From Chelativorans intermedius (GTDB lineage: Bacteria > Pseudomonadota > Alphaproteobacteria > Rhizobiales > Rhizobiaceae): DNA of 64,000 bases. How positions within the stretch are numbered: position 1 is the first letter of the stretch; every line of letters starts with the position of its first letter. Shown one piece after another: positions 32,617 through 41,472 of the stretch. The DNA is taken from contig NZ_JAODNW010000004.1 in the NCBI RefSeq assembly GCF_025398255.1, forward strand, positions 25,924-89,923, written 5' to 3'. The translations under genes and the position numbers were made by a program. Under the pieces are notes generated by a model. It saw only the letters and a program-made list of their open reading frames with translations, made no database searches and had not been told where the DNA came from.

Positions 32617-33144
32617 CGCCCGCCGCCCGCCTGTGCGCCGGAATGGCACAGCTTCGTTAACCGCCATGCCCCGCCGCCTGTGGACAGGCTGTGAAGCATC
32701 TGTTCGCAGGCTGTGGAAACCACAATATCTGGTATGGAACATACATGGAACATCGGCCGATCAGCGATTCGTCGCCGATTCGTTCCGGGTTTGGCCGAAA
32801 GGTTAACGCCGGCGCGCCCGTCCGTGGCGCTGGGCTTAACCACGCGTTCAGAAAGCTTAATGAAATCCGAATCCTGGGCGAGCCCGGGCCCTGGCCGGCC
32901 CGGGCCGGCGGCGGAAAGGTTAACGCCGGGGCAGACCCGCGCGCGGCGGTGGAGAACGGCGATTCATCATGTGGAAGCGGGAGCCGCCGCCTACCCCATA
33001 TCTTGGGGTGAACAAAGAAAGAATCTCGGCGAGTCAGTGATTCGTCGCTGATTCGTTCCAGACTCGTTCCAAAGATTAACCGCCGGCGCTTTTTGCCTTT
33101 CGTTCCACCCGTCATTTCCTATATGTCTGACGGGCGGCGGCGGG
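32617..33144. other. Structured non-coding region upstream of the Suv3-like helicase (528 bp)
   Basis: No credible gene. It holds nine GANTC (CcrM) sites at 32766, 32777, 32869, 32961, 33021, 33031, 33039, 33050 and 33061. An imperfect direct repeat of about 57 bp occurs at about 32761-32815 and 33034-33090, each containing GATTCGTCGC-type 11-mers in tandem and ending near TTAAC-GCCGG. A third AAAGGTTAACGCCGG lies at 32915-32929. A 9-bp hairpin is at 32882-32905 and a 6-bp one at 32993-33009. One near-CtrA motif TTAA-N7-TTCA is at 32836-32850. Confidence 0.8.
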
Positions 33145-36100
33145 ATGTCGCTCAAGGGGCACGCGCGCAAGATCAGGCTGCGGATGAACATTCAGCCAAG
33201 AAACAGCGAAGCTGCCGCCCTCGACGGGCGCGGCGTGACGGCGGTTCTGGGGCCGACCAACACCGGCAAGACGCATTTGGCCATCGAGCGCATGGTGGCG
33301 CATGAATCGGGGCTCATCGGGCTGCCGCTGCGCCTGCTGGCGCGCGAGGTCTATGGGCGGGTCGCCGCCCGGGTGGGCGAGCGGAACGTGGCCCTCGTCA
33401 CCGGCGAGGAGAAGCTCGTGCCGCCCGGCGCCCGCTATGTCGTGTCCACCGTGGAGGCGATGCCGCGCCAGACCGATGCCGCCTTCGTGGCCATCGACGA
33501 GGTGCAGCTCGCCGCCGATCTCGATCGCGGCCATATCTTCACCGACCGCCTGTTGCATCTGCGCGGGCGCCAGGAAACCCTGCTTCTGGGGGCGGCCACC
33601 ATGCGCGGCATCCTGGAGCGGCTCCTGCGCGGCATCTCCGTCGTCACGCGCCCGCGCATGTCCGTGCTCTCCTATGCCGGCTCCAGGAAGATCACCCGCC
33701 TGCCGCGGCGTTCGGCCGTTGTCGCCTTCTCCGCCGACGAGGTCTATGCCATCGGCGAGCTGATCCGCCGCCAGCGCGGCGGCGCGGCCATCGTGCTCGG
33801 TGCGCTGTCGCCGCGCACGCGCAACGCGCAGGTCGCGCTCTATCAGTCGGGCGATGTCGACTATCTGGTGGCCACGGATGCCATCGGCATGGGCCTCAAC
33901 CTGGACGTGGACCATGTGGCCTTCGCCCAGAACCGCAAGTTCGACGGCTTCCAGTACCGCGAGCTGACGGCCGCCGAGCTCGGGCAGATCGCCGGGCGGG
34001 CCGGCCGCCACGTGCGCGACGGCACCTTCGGCGTCACCGGTCAGGTCGATCCCCTGCCCGACGCGCTGGTGGAGCGCATCGAGACACACCAGTTCGAGCC
34101 GGTGAAGATGCTGCAGTGGCGCTCTGCCGCCATCGACCTGTCGAGCATCGACGCGCTGAAGGCTTCGCTGGAGGCCGCCCCGCCCCTGGAAGGGCTGACG
34201 CGGGCGCTGCCGGCGGCCGATCTGCGCGTGCTGGAACGGCTGTCGAAGGACGAGGACATCCGTGCGCTCGCCACCGGCGAGAGCCGGGTGGCGCTGCTGT
34301 GGGACGCCTGCGCGCTGCCCGACTATCGCAAGATCGCGCCGGCCCAGCATGCCGAGCTCGTCGCCGCCATCTTCACCGATCTGGCGCGCCACGGCCATGT
34401 CAACGAGGATTACGTGGCCGATCAGGTGCGCCGCGCCGCCTCGACGGAAGGCGAGATCGACACGCTGTCGGCGCGCATTGCGCAGATCCGCACCTGGACC
34501 TTCGTTTCCAACCGCCCGGGTTGGCTGTCCGATCCGACACACTGGCAGGAAAAAACGCGCGAGATCGAGGATAGACTGTCGGATGCCCTGCATGAACGAT
34601 TGACGAAACGCTTCGTTGATCGCAGGACTTCCGTGCTCATGAAGCGCCTGAGAGAGAACGCGATGCCCGAAGCCGAAATCAGCCCCGCCGGAGAGGTCCT
34701 GGTCGAGGGGCACCATGTGGGGGAGATGCAGGGATTCCGCTTCACCGCCGACAAGACCGCCGAGGGCGAGGATGCCCGCGCCGTGAAGGCTGCCGCGCAG
34801 AAGGCACTGGCGGCCGAGTTCGAGACGCGCGCCGAGCGCTTCGCCGCCGCGCCCAATGGCGATCTGGCGCTCGGCTCGGATGGCGTGCTGCGCTGGCTCG
34901 GCGCGCCGGTGGCCACGCTCACGGCGGGCGACGATGCGCTGCGCCCGCGCGTGGTGCTGCTTGCCGACGAGCAGCTCACCGGGCCGGCGCGTGACAGGGT
35001 GGCGGCGCGGGCCGAGCGTTTCGTCGCCTACCAGATCGAGACCCATCTCAAGCCGCTCCTCGACCTGAAAGCGGCCGACACGCTCACGGGCATGGCGCGC
35101 GGGCTGGCCTTCCAGCTCGTGGAGAATTTCGGCCTGCTGAACCGCCGCGACGTGGCCGAGGAAGTGCGCGCGCTCGACCAGGAGGCGCGTGGGGCCATGC
35201 GCCGGTTGGGGGTGCGCTTCGGCGCCTATCACATCTTCGTGCCGGCGCTCATCAAGCCGGCGCCGGCCGGGCTTGCCACGCTCCTGTGGGCGCTCAGGCA
35301 CGACGCGAAGGACAGGCCCGGCTATGGCGACGTGGTGGCGGCGCTCGCCGCCGGGCGCACGTCCATCGCCACCGATCCCGCCTTCGAGCGTGCCTTCTAT
35401 CGCCTGGCCGGCTTTCGCAATCTGGGCCGGCGCGCCGTGCGCGTCGACATTCTGGAGCGGCTGGCCGATCTCATCCGCCCAGCGCTCAACTGGAAGCCGG
35501 GGGCCGGCAAACGGCCGGATGGCGCCTATGACGAGGGCGCCTTCGTGGTTACCCCGGCCATGATGTCGATCCTGGGCGCCACGGCGGAGGACATGGAGGC
35601 CATTCTCAAGGGGCTCGGCTATCGCGGCGAGGAGAAGCCGGCGGAAGAGGTGGCCGCCCGTCTGGAGGCGCTGGACAGGGCTGCGGAGGCCGAGCAGGCC
35701 GCGCCCGCGGACGGCCCGGCGCAGGACGTGGCGCAGGCCGCCCCGCAGGTTCCCTCCGGGCCGGCGGCGGAAGCGGAGGAGCCGGCCCCCGCGCCGGCGC
35801 AGCCCTCCGGCGAGGCGGAGGAGGGCAGTGGCGGGAAGGACGCTGGCGCCGACGGCGCCGCGGCCCCGCAGTGTGCCCAGTCCGCTCCTCCTGCCGAGTC
35901 TTCCGCGGCACAGGCCGACGAGGCGCCCAAACCCGTCATGGTCTGGCGGCAGGCCCGCGTCGAGCGGCACCAGCGCCCGCGCGGCCGCGACCGGCAGGAA
36001 GACCCGCGCCGCGCCCGCGGCAAGGGCCGCCCTCCGCAGGCGGGCGAGGGCCGGCGCAAGGACAAGGGCAAGGACGCAGCACCCCGCAAGGGGCCGCGTC

Positions 36101-36177
36101 CCGAGCGCCCGACAAGGGTGGACCCCGATTCGCCCTTCGCCAAGCTTGCCGCGCTCAAGGAGCAGCTCACCAAATAG
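33145..36177 (+). CDS. Suv3-like ATP-dependent RNA helicase
   Basis: A 1010-residue SF2 helicase related to mitochondrial SUV3. Walker A GPTNTGKTH is near 36-44, motif II AIDEVQLAAD (DEVQ box) near 117-126, motif VI region QIAGRAGRHVRDG near 277, followed by the Suv3 C-terminal helical part. Residues beyond about 840 form a low-complexity Ala/Pro/Glu stretch, then a basic Arg/Lys-rich tail (about 935-1000) likely to bind RNA. Start at 33145 (ATG after GGCGGCGGG); ATG at 33184 is possible. The S4-domain gene follows after 15 bp. It probably acts in RNA turnover, by analogy with the mitochondrial degradosome helicase. Confidence 0.9.
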   Translation: MSLKGHARKIRLRMNIQPRNSEAAALDGRGVTAVLGPTNTGKTHLAIERMVAHESGLIGLPLRLLAREVYGRVAARVGERNVALVTGEEKLVPPGARYVVSTVEAMPRQTDAAFVAIDEVQLAADLDRGHIFTDRLLHLRGRQETLLLGAATMRGILERLLRGISVVTRPRMSVLSYAGSRKITRLPRRSAVVAFSADEVYAIGELIRRQRGGAAIVLGALSPRTRNAQVALYQSGDVDYLVATDAIGMGLNLDVDHVAFAQNRKFDGFQYRELTAAELGQIAGRAGRHVRDGTFGVTGQVDPLPDALVERIETHQFEPVKMLQWRSAAIDLSSIDALKASLEAAPPLEGLTRALPAADLRVLERLSKDEDIRALATGESRVALLWDACALPDYRKIAPAQHAELVAAIFTDLARHGHVNEDYVADQVRRAASTEGEIDTLSARIAQIRTWTFVSNRPGWLSDPTHWQEKTREIEDRLSDALHERLTKRFVDRRTSVLMKRLRENAMPEAEISPAGEVLVEGHHVGEMQGFRFTADKTAEGEDARAVKAAAQKALAAEFETRAERFAAAPNGDLALGSDGVLRWLGAPVATLTAGDDALRPRVVLLADEQLTGPARDRVAARAERFVAYQIETHLKPLLDLKAADTLTGMARGLAFQLVENFGLLNRRDVAEEVRALDQEARGAMRRLGVRFGAYHIFVPALIKPAPAGLATLLWALRHDAKDRPGYGDVVAALAAGRTSIATDPAFERAFYRLAGFRNLGRRAVRVDILERLADLIRPALNWKPGAGKRPDGAYDEGAFVVTPAMMSILGATAEDMEAILKGLGYRGEEKPAEEVAARLEALDRAAEAEQAAPADGPAQDVAQAAPQVPSGPAAEAEEPAPAPAQPSGEAEEGSGGKDAGADGAAAPQCAQSAPPAESSAAQADEAPKPVMVWRQARVERHQRPRGRDRQEDPRRARGKGRPPQAGEGRRKDKGKDAAPRKGPRPERPTRVDPDSPFAKLAALKEQLTK

Positions 36178-36192
36178 GGATGGCATGACCAC

Positions 36193-36570
36193 GTGACCGC
36201 CGACGGACGCCAGCGCATCGACAAGTGGCTGTTCTTCGCGCGCGTGGTCAAGTCGCGGTCGTTGGCGGCCAAGCTCGCCCAGGCCGGGCGGGTGCGTGTC
36301 AACCGCGCCAAGATCGACCAGGCATCCCACCAGGTGCGTCCGGGCGACGTGCTCACCATCACGCTCGACCGGCGCATTCTCGTCTACCGCGTCCTGGAGC
36401 CCGGGGTGCGGCGTGGCCCGGCGGCGGAGGCGCGCCTTCTCTATGAGGATTTGAGCCCGCCCGCCCCGCCGATCGAGCCGGCGGCGGCGGCGCCGCTGCG
36501 CGAACGCGGGCGCGGCCGGCCCACAAAGAAGGAAAGGCGGGCGCTCGACCGCTGGAAGGGCGGGGAGTGA
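36193..36570 (+). CDS. S4-domain RNA-binding protein (Hsp15-like)
   Basis: A 125-residue protein with an N-terminal S4 domain (RIDKWLFFARVVKSRSLAAKLAQAGRVRVNRAKI, residues 8-42) and a basic tail (RERGRGRPTKKERRALDRW). It resembles Hsp15/HslR, which binds stalled 50S subunits carrying nascent chains. The start is GTG at 36193; an ATG at 36185 is in another frame and stops at once. It is 15 bp after the helicase gene, suggesting a shared RNA-metabolism transcript. Confidence 0.88.
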   Translation: MTADGRQRIDKWLFFARVVKSRSLAAKLAQAGRVRVNRAKIDQASHQVRPGDVLTITLDRRILVYRVLEPGVRRGPAAEARLLYEDLSPPAPPIEPAAAAPLRERGRGRPTKKERRALDRWKGGE

Positions 36571-36691
36571 GCGGCCGGGCGACGAAAAGCTGTTTCCCCG
36601 CAGCCCCAGCCGACGCAACGGCAGACCTTGCCACGGCCTCGCAAAGGGGCTACCTCACCCGCCGACATCATAGACGACCCGAGGCCGGAAG

Positions 36692-37030
36692 ATGACCTAT
36701 GTCGTGACCGACAACTGCATCAAGTGCAAGTACATGGACTGCGTCGAGGTGTGCCCGGTCGACTGCTTCTACGAAGGCGAGAACATGCTCGTCATCCATC
36801 CCGACGAGTGCATCGATTGCGGCGTGTGCGAGCCGGAATGCCCGGCCGAAGCCATCAAGCCCGACACCGAGCCGGGCCTCGAAAAATGGCTGCAGATCAA
36901 CACCGAATATGCCGAGAAGTGGCCGAACATCACGGTCAAGAAGGAGCCGCCCGCCGACGCCAAGTCGTTCGACGGGGTGGAAGGCAAGTTCGAGAAATAC
37001 TTTTCGCCGGAACCCGGCGAAGGGGATTGA
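36692..37030 (+). CDS. fdxA: 7Fe ferredoxin FdxA
   Basis: A 112-residue seven-iron ferredoxin. The N-terminal [20 protein letters not shown] and [17 protein letters not shown] carry the Cys for one 3Fe-4S and one 4Fe-4S cluster. The acidic C-terminal extension (about residues 60-112) is characteristic of FdxA of alphaproteobacteria and Azotobacter FdI. The start at 36692 follows GAGG. It donates electrons in the cytoplasm; the partner is not evident here. It precedes carD. Confidence 0.96.
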   Translation: MTYVVTDNCIKCKYMDCVEVCPVDCFYEGENMLVIHPDECIDCGVCEPECPAEAIKPDTEPGLEKWLQINTEYAEKWPNITVKKEPPADAKSFDGVEGKFEKYFSPEPGEGD

Positions 37031-37400
37031 CAGGACATGCGGTCCGTGGTTGCTGCGGTCCGCGTCATGATGCCGCAGTTTTGCCACGGGCGGGAGACCG
37101 CCCGGTAATCCTCTTGTGCACCTGCGGCAAATTGTTGATTCTTTCAACTTTTTATGCTAGCTTTCATCGACATGCCGGTGACAACACGTCTTTTGATGGC
37201 GCAGACAAACAATCACTAAAGGTGGGGCTTAAATCGGACCAGGGCAACTTGGGCCTGGACAGCGTGCGTAAAGCGTCGGGCTCTCCAGGCTGTCCGAACT
37301 CCTCTCCTGCGATCTGACGCCTGTCAACAGCGGACCGGCCTTTTTGCTTGGGCGGGGCGCAGGCGGACTTCGCCCCAAAAAGAACAGGAGTTTGAAGCGT
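37031..37400 (+). other. Non-coding region between fdxA and carD (370 bp)
   Basis: No credible gene. A perfect 7-bp tetraloop hairpin (37087-37093 with 37098-37104, loop GAGA) could end the fdxA transcript. An AT-rich patch at 37131-37165 contains a TATGCT element and may hold the carD promoter. Further down, GGACAGC near 37257 can pair with GCTGTCC near 37289, and CCTGG with CCAGG nearby as an alternative, giving a structured leader or small RNA ending near a CTTTTTG run at about 37339. The carD leader would be about 240 bases long. Confidence 0.5.
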
Positions 37401-37973
37401 ATGGCAAACCAGCAGAAGAAGTCGGCACAGCGTCAGGGGTTCAAGACCGGCGAGTACATCGTCTACCCCGCTCACGGGGTCGGGCAGATCGTCACGATCG
37501 AGAACCAGGAAGTGGCCGGGCACAAGCTGGAACTGTTTGTCATCGATTTCCAGAAGGACAAGATGCGCCTCAAGGTGCCGGTCGCCAAGGCGGCCTCCAT
37601 CGGCATGCGCAAGCTGTCGGAGACCGATTATGTGGACCGCGCGCTGAAGGTCGTCCAGGGCCGCGCCCGCGTCAAGCGCACCATGTGGTCGCGCCGCGCG
37701 CAGGAGTATGACGCCAAGATCAATTCCGGCGATCTCATCTCCATTTCCGAGGTGGTGCGCGACCTCTACCGCGCCGAGAACCAGCCCGAGCAGTCCTATT
37801 CCGAACGCCAGCTCTACGAGGCCGCGCTCGACCGCATGGCGCGCGAGATTGCCGCGGTCAACCGCGTCTCCGAGACCGAGGCCATCCGCCTCATCGAGAT
37901 GAATCTCGCCAAGGGGCCGCGGCGCGGCGCCAAGGCCGACAACGAGGAAACCGAGAAGGAAGAGGCGGCATAA
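37401..37973 (+). CDS. carD: CarD-family transcriptional regulator (CdnL)
   Basis: A 190-residue protein with the CarD/CdnL/TRCF RNA-polymerase-interacting domain (KTGEYIVYPAHGVGQIVTIENQEVAGHKLELFVIDF) at residues about 15-50, then a DNA-binding helical domain (VLQGRARVKRTMWSRRAQEYDAKINSG-like, EVVRDLYRAE). It stabilises RNA polymerase open complexes, notably at rRNA promoters in relatives. ATG at 37401, with AGGAG ten bases further up. It has a long leader and a strong terminator. Confidence 0.95.
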   Translation: MANQQKKSAQRQGFKTGEYIVYPAHGVGQIVTIENQEVAGHKLELFVIDFQKDKMRLKVPVAKAASIGMRKLSETDYVDRALKVVQGRARVKRTMWSRRAQEYDAKINSGDLISISEVVRDLYRAENQPEQSYSERQLYEAALDRMAREIAAVNRVSETEAIRLIEMNLAKGPRRGAKADNEETEKEEAA

Positions 37974-37998
37974 CGGCCCATCTTCCGGCACGCGCTTC

Positions 37999-38030
37999 AG
38001 GCCCGGCCGCACGGCGGCCGGGCCTTCTTT
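37999..38030 (+). terminator. Rho-independent terminator of carD
   Basis: A perfect 12-bp stem (AGGCCCGGCCGC at 37999-38010 with GCGGCCGGGCCT at 38014-38025), loop ACG, followed by TCTTTTT. It is 26 bp after the carD stop. Confidence 0.93.
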
Positions 38031-38069
38031 TTGGGCGCCTTCACACGACGATCACTGTTTCGTTCAGAC

Positions 38070-38094
38070 GGAACTTTTGCCTTCCATTCGGGTT
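38070..38094 (+). promoter_or_regulatory. EcfG-type promoter before rpoH2
   Basis: GGAAC (38070-38074), a 16-bp spacer and GGTT (38091-38094) fit the alphaproteobacterial general-stress sigma EcfG/RpoE2 consensus GGAAC-N16/17-CGTT with one mismatch. It lies 85 bp upstream of the rpoH2 start and after the carD terminator. In Sinorhizobium and Rhizobium rpoH2 is known to depend on this type of sigma factor, which supports the call. Confidence 0.7.
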
Positions 38095-38178
38095 ATTCTA
38101 GGCACGGCAGTTCAAGGGCCGGGTGCGGGCGGGCCGCTGTGGCCGGCCCACGGTTGGGGCCGATGGAGCACCCAGACA

Positions 38179-39045
38179 ATGCGGGAAAGCGCCGGACGAA
38201 CGCTCGCCAAGATGGCAATGAACGCGCCCTATCTGGCGCGTGAGGAAGAGCGCGCGCTTGCCGTGCGCTGGAAGGAGCGGCAGGACCAGCAGGCGCTGCA
38301 TCGCATGATCATGGCGCATATGCGCCTGGTCATCGCCATTGCCGGGCGCTTCCGCAATTTCGGCCTGTCCATGAGCGATCTCATCCAGGAGGGCCATGTC
38401 GGCCTTCTGGAAGCGGCGGCACGTTTCGACCCCGAGCGCGAGGTGCGCTTTTCCACCTATGCCACATGGTGGATCCGCGCATCCATGCAGGACTATATCC
38501 TGCGCAACTGGTCCATCGTGCGCGGCGGCACAAGCTCCGCCCAGAAGGCGCTGTTCTTCAATCTGCGGCGGCTGCGGGCCAGGTTGCAGAGGACCGGCGG
38601 CGCAACCCCCACGCAGGAGGTTTATCGCGAGGTGGCGCAGGCGCTGCATGTCTCGGAGGCCGACGTGGCGCTGATGGATGCGCGCCTTGCCGGCGCCGAC
38701 ACCTCCCTCAACGCACCCCTGAAGAGCGATGGCAACGATCCGGCCTCGGAACGCATCGAGTTCCTGGTGTGCGACGATCCGCCGCCCGACGAGGTGGCCG
38801 GCGAATCGATCGACCAGGAACGGCGCGCCCAATGGCTTCACCAGGCGCTGGAGACGCTCAACTGGCGCGAGCTCACCATCCTGCGCGAAAGGCGGCTGTC
38901 GGAGGAGGGGGCCACGCTGGAGGCGCTGGGCACCACGCTCGGCATCTCCAAGGAAAGGGTGCGCCAGATCGAGACGCGCGCCATGGAGAAGCTGCGCGTG
39001 GCGCTGGTGAAGCGCCACCCGGATATCGCCGCGCGCCCGGGCTGA
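38179..39045 (+). CDS. rpoH2: RNA polymerase sigma-32-type factor RpoH2
   Basis: A 288-residue sigma-70-family factor of the RpoH group. Region 2 (LVIAIAGRFRNFGLSMSDLIQEGHVGLLEAAARFDPEREVRFSTYATWWIRASMQ) and region 4 (LGTTLGISKERVRQIETRAMEKL) are intact, with the RpoH box region around QKALFFNLRRLRARL. The ATG at 38179 (MRESAGRTLAKMAMNAPYLAREEE) is preceded by GGAG; the in-frame extension to 38077 would run through the leader. Length and context after carD fit the second heat-shock sigma factor of rhizobia rather than RpoH1. Confidence 0.88.
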   Translation: MRESAGRTLAKMAMNAPYLAREEERALAVRWKERQDQQALHRMIMAHMRLVIAIAGRFRNFGLSMSDLIQEGHVGLLEAAARFDPEREVRFSTYATWWIRASMQDYILRNWSIVRGGTSSAQKALFFNLRRLRARLQRTGGATPTQEVYREVAQALHVSEADVALMDARLAGADTSLNAPLKSDGNDPASERIEFLVCDDPPPDEVAGESIDQERRAQWLHQALETLNWRELTILRERRLSEEGATLEALGTTLGISKERVRQIETRAMEKLRVALVKRHPDIAARPG

Positions 39046-39055
39046 CCTGGCGCAT

Positions 39056-40552
39056 TCAAGCGCCCGGCGATTGATCGGTGACGATCTTCACCCGGTCGCC
39101 CACCGAAAGGGCGGCACCCGGGCCCAGACCGTTGAGCAGGCGGAAAAGCTCCAGCTTGCGGTCGACACCCACCATGCGGTTGGCCAGCGTGGCGGCGGTT
39201 TCGCCGGGCTGAACCCTGACCACGCGCACTCTCAGCGGCCTCAAGGCCGCGGTCTCGGCGCGGCTGAGCACGCGGAAGCTTGCCGAGATGGCGCGCGCCA
39301 CCGGTTCCAGCCGGTCGCTGCCGCGCGGGGCGGCGGTCAGCAGCCGATAGATCTGCCCGCCGACCCGGATCACCGTCACGTCGAACTGCCATTCGTCCGT
39401 GTAGGCCCGCGCCGTGGCCGCCTCGTGGCCGTTGATCGTCGTGCGGCGCACCGAATCCGGGTCGAGCCCACCCAGCCATTCACCTTTCAGATAGTCGGGC
39501 AGCGAGACGCTGCGCGCCACGGTGACGCCGTCGAAGCGGAAGGCAACGCCGCCCGGACCTTCAGCCGTCACCTCGCCGGTGGAATTGTCGATAACGAAAC
39601 CCTCCGGCACGGAAAAGGCGATGCCGAGCGAGGGGTGCAGGAAGTCGCGCCCGCGCACATAGCCCTCGTCCGGCTTGTCGCCGAACACCATGCCGTCGAT
39701 CCCGTCGAGAAAGGTGTCGCGGTCGCGCACGCCGGTGCCCGGCGGGCCGAACTCGCGCGCCCGCTCCTGCGCCAGCTCGATGCGCCGGGGCGCATTGGGA
39801 TGGCTTGCCATGAAGTCGAGCGTCGGATCGCTGGCGCCCGCCACGTTGCGGAAGCTTTGGTAGGCATCCATGGAGCGCAGGAAACGCGCCGCCGCATAGG
39901 GGTCGTAGCCGGCGCGGGCGATGGAGCGGATGCCCATCTGGTCGGCCTCCAGCTCCTGGTTGCGCGAGAACTGGGCAAGCCGCAGCTTGCCGCGCACGGC
40001 CGCCGCCCGGGCGTTGACGTCGCCGTCCACCACCTCGTCCACCACGCGCGAGGCAAGCTTCGCCTCCGCCTCCTTCTTCTGCCGCTCAAGCCCGTGATTG
40101 GCCGTCACATGCGCCATTTCGTGCGCCAGCACGGCGGCCACCTCGGCCGAATCGTTGGCCAGCGCCAGAAGCCCGCGCGTCACATAGAGATAGCCGCCGG
40201 GCAGCGCAAAGGCGTTGATGTTGGGCGAATCCAGAATGGTGATGCGGTAGGTCTGTTCCGGGCTGTCCGGGTCGAGCGTCAAGCGCCCCACAACGCGCGC
40301 CACCATCCGCTCCAGCTTCGGGTCGGAGTACTCCCCGCCATAGGTCTGCAGGATCTTCGGATGCTGGCGGCGCGCCAGGTTGGCCAGCCGGTCGCCGCGC
40401 GTCACGGTGTCCACCGTCATCGGGTTCGGGGAGGGGATGAAGCCCGCCTCGGTGAAGTCCACCGCCTGGCATCCGGCGATTCCCGACACGAGGGCAGCCA
40501 GGAGCACCCCGCACATCCGCCGTGTCGGTGCGCGGGCGGTCAATCCCTTCAT
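39056..40552 (-). CDS. M48-family metalloprotease lipoprotein (BepA-like)
   Basis: A 498-residue exported zinc protease. The N-terminal signal ends in lipobox SGIAGC, so it is a predicted lipoprotein. The Peptidase M48 domain has the zinc motif HEMAH near residue 145 (AAVLAHEMAHVTANHG) and the third-ligand segment FSRNQELEADQMG. The C-terminal 55 residues (VQPGETAATLANRM, SVGDRVKIV) look LysM-like, suggesting peptidoglycan contact. It resembles BepA/YfgC, which handles outer-membrane protein quality control. The ATG at 40552 gives a clean signal; the longer frame does not. Its stop is 10 bp from the rpoH2 stop (convergent). Confidence 0.9.
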   Translation of the reverse strand: MKGLTARAPTRRMCGVLLAALVSGIAGCQAVDFTEAGFIPSPNPMTVDTVTRGDRLANLARRQHPKILQTYGGEYSDPKLERMVARVVGRLTLDPDSPEQTYRITILDSPNINAFALPGGYLYVTRGLLALANDSAEVAAVLAHEMAHVTANHGLERQKKEAEAKLASRVVDEVVDGDVNARAAAVRGKLRLAQFSRNQELEADQMGIRSIARAGYDPYAAARFLRSMDAYQSFRNVAGASDPTLDFMASHPNAPRRIELAQERAREFGPPGTGVRDRDTFLDGIDGMVFGDKPDEGYVRGRDFLHPSLGIAFSVPEGFVIDNSTGEVTAEGPGGVAFRFDGVTVARSVSLPDYLKGEWLGGLDPDSVRRTTINGHEAATARAYTDEWQFDVTVIRVGGQIYRLLTAAPRGSDRLEPVARAISASFRVLSRAETAALRPLRVRVVRVQPGETAATLANRMVGVDRKLELFRLLNGLGPGAALSVGDRVKIVTDQSPGA

Positions 40553-40725
40553 GGTCTCGCGATGAAGCAGCGCGCTATCCTCTCGACGACTCGTTCGACA
40601 ACACGCCCCCACCCCTCAGGACCCTAGCCACACTCTGTGCGCAAAGACAAGAATCCGTGTCGGCGGCGCGGTGCCCGAGCACGTACTTAACCGCAAAATC
40701 AGCCGCGGCAACACGGGGTTTCGTC

Positions 40726-41472
40726 CTATGGCGCTCCGCCGCCGGCCCCCAGATAGCGGGCAAAGGCCGCCGGCCCGCCGCCGGACAGGAAGTCGCGCGT
40801 CGCCCCCACGCCGGCAACTTCGCCGGCCTCCAGGAAGACCAGCGTCCTCGACAGGCGCTCGGCGTCGCGGGGGGCATGGGTGGCCATCAGGATGGTCATC
40901 GCCTGCTCGCGGTGAAGGGCGGCGATGAGATCCAGCATCTCGTCCCTCAGCGCAGGCCCAAGCGAGGCGAACGGCTCGTCCAGCAGCAGCACCGGCCGCT
41001 TGCGCACCAGCACGCGCGCCAGCGCCACGCGCTGGCGCTCGCCGCCCGACAGGGCGTGCGGCAGCCGCCCCTCCTTGCCGGCGAGCCCGGTGCGCGCCAG
41101 CGCATCCGCCACCGCCGCCCGGTCGGCATCGCAAAGCCTGAGGCTCGGCGAACGGCCGAGCCCGACATTCTGCGCCACCGTCAGATGAGCGAAGAGATTG
41201 TTCTCCTGAAACACCATGGAGACGGGGCGGGCGGCTGGGGCAAGTCCCGTCACGTCCTGCCCGCCGATCAGCACACGACCGGCATCGGGCATCTCGAAGC
41301 CGGCGATCAGGTTGAGAAGCGTCGACTTGCCGGAGCCGCTGGGCCCCATGAGCGCCACGATGTCGCCGGCCTCGAGCGCCAGGTCGAAGCGCATCCGTGC
41401 CCCACCGGGATAGGCGAAGCGCAGCGCCTCCAGGCGGATGGCAGCCCCCGTCCGTGTTTCCTGCCGGCTCAT
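40726..41472 (-). CDS. thiQ: Thiamine ABC transporter ATP-binding protein ThiQ
   Basis: A 248-residue ATPase: Walker [11 protein letters not shown]-loop [14 protein letters not shown], signature [15 protein letters not shown], Walker [15 protein letters not shown]-loop [10 protein letters not shown]. The FQENNLF motif and its place after thiP identify ThiQ. The start overlaps the thiP stop by four bases. Last gene of the TPP-riboswitch-controlled operon; energises uptake of thiamine or its phosphates. Confidence 0.93.
   Translation of the reverse strand: MSRQETRTGAAIRLEALRFAYPGGARMRFDLALEAGDIVALMGPSGSGKSTLLNLIAGFEMPDAGRVLIGGQDVTGLAPAARPVSMVFQENNLFAHLTVAQNVGLGRSPSLRLCDADRAAVADALARTGLAGKEGRLPHALSGGERQRVALARVLVRKRPVLLLDEPFASLGPALRDEMLDLIAALHREQAMTILMATHAPRDAERLSRTLVFLEAGEVAGVGATRDFLSGGGPAAFARYLGAGGGAP

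Noticed and set aside
32681..32730. DnaA-box-like TGTGGACAG and TGTGGAAAC near the GANTC cluster
   Set aside because: Each has two mismatches to TGTGGATAA and the gene neighbourhood is not that of an alphaproteobacterial chromosome origin.
32657..33115. A 152-residue minus-strand frame and overlapping plus-strand frames in the 528-bp gap
   Set aside because: They have no recognisable motif, skewed Arg/Pro/Ser composition, and coincide with the direct repeats; the region is treated as non-coding.
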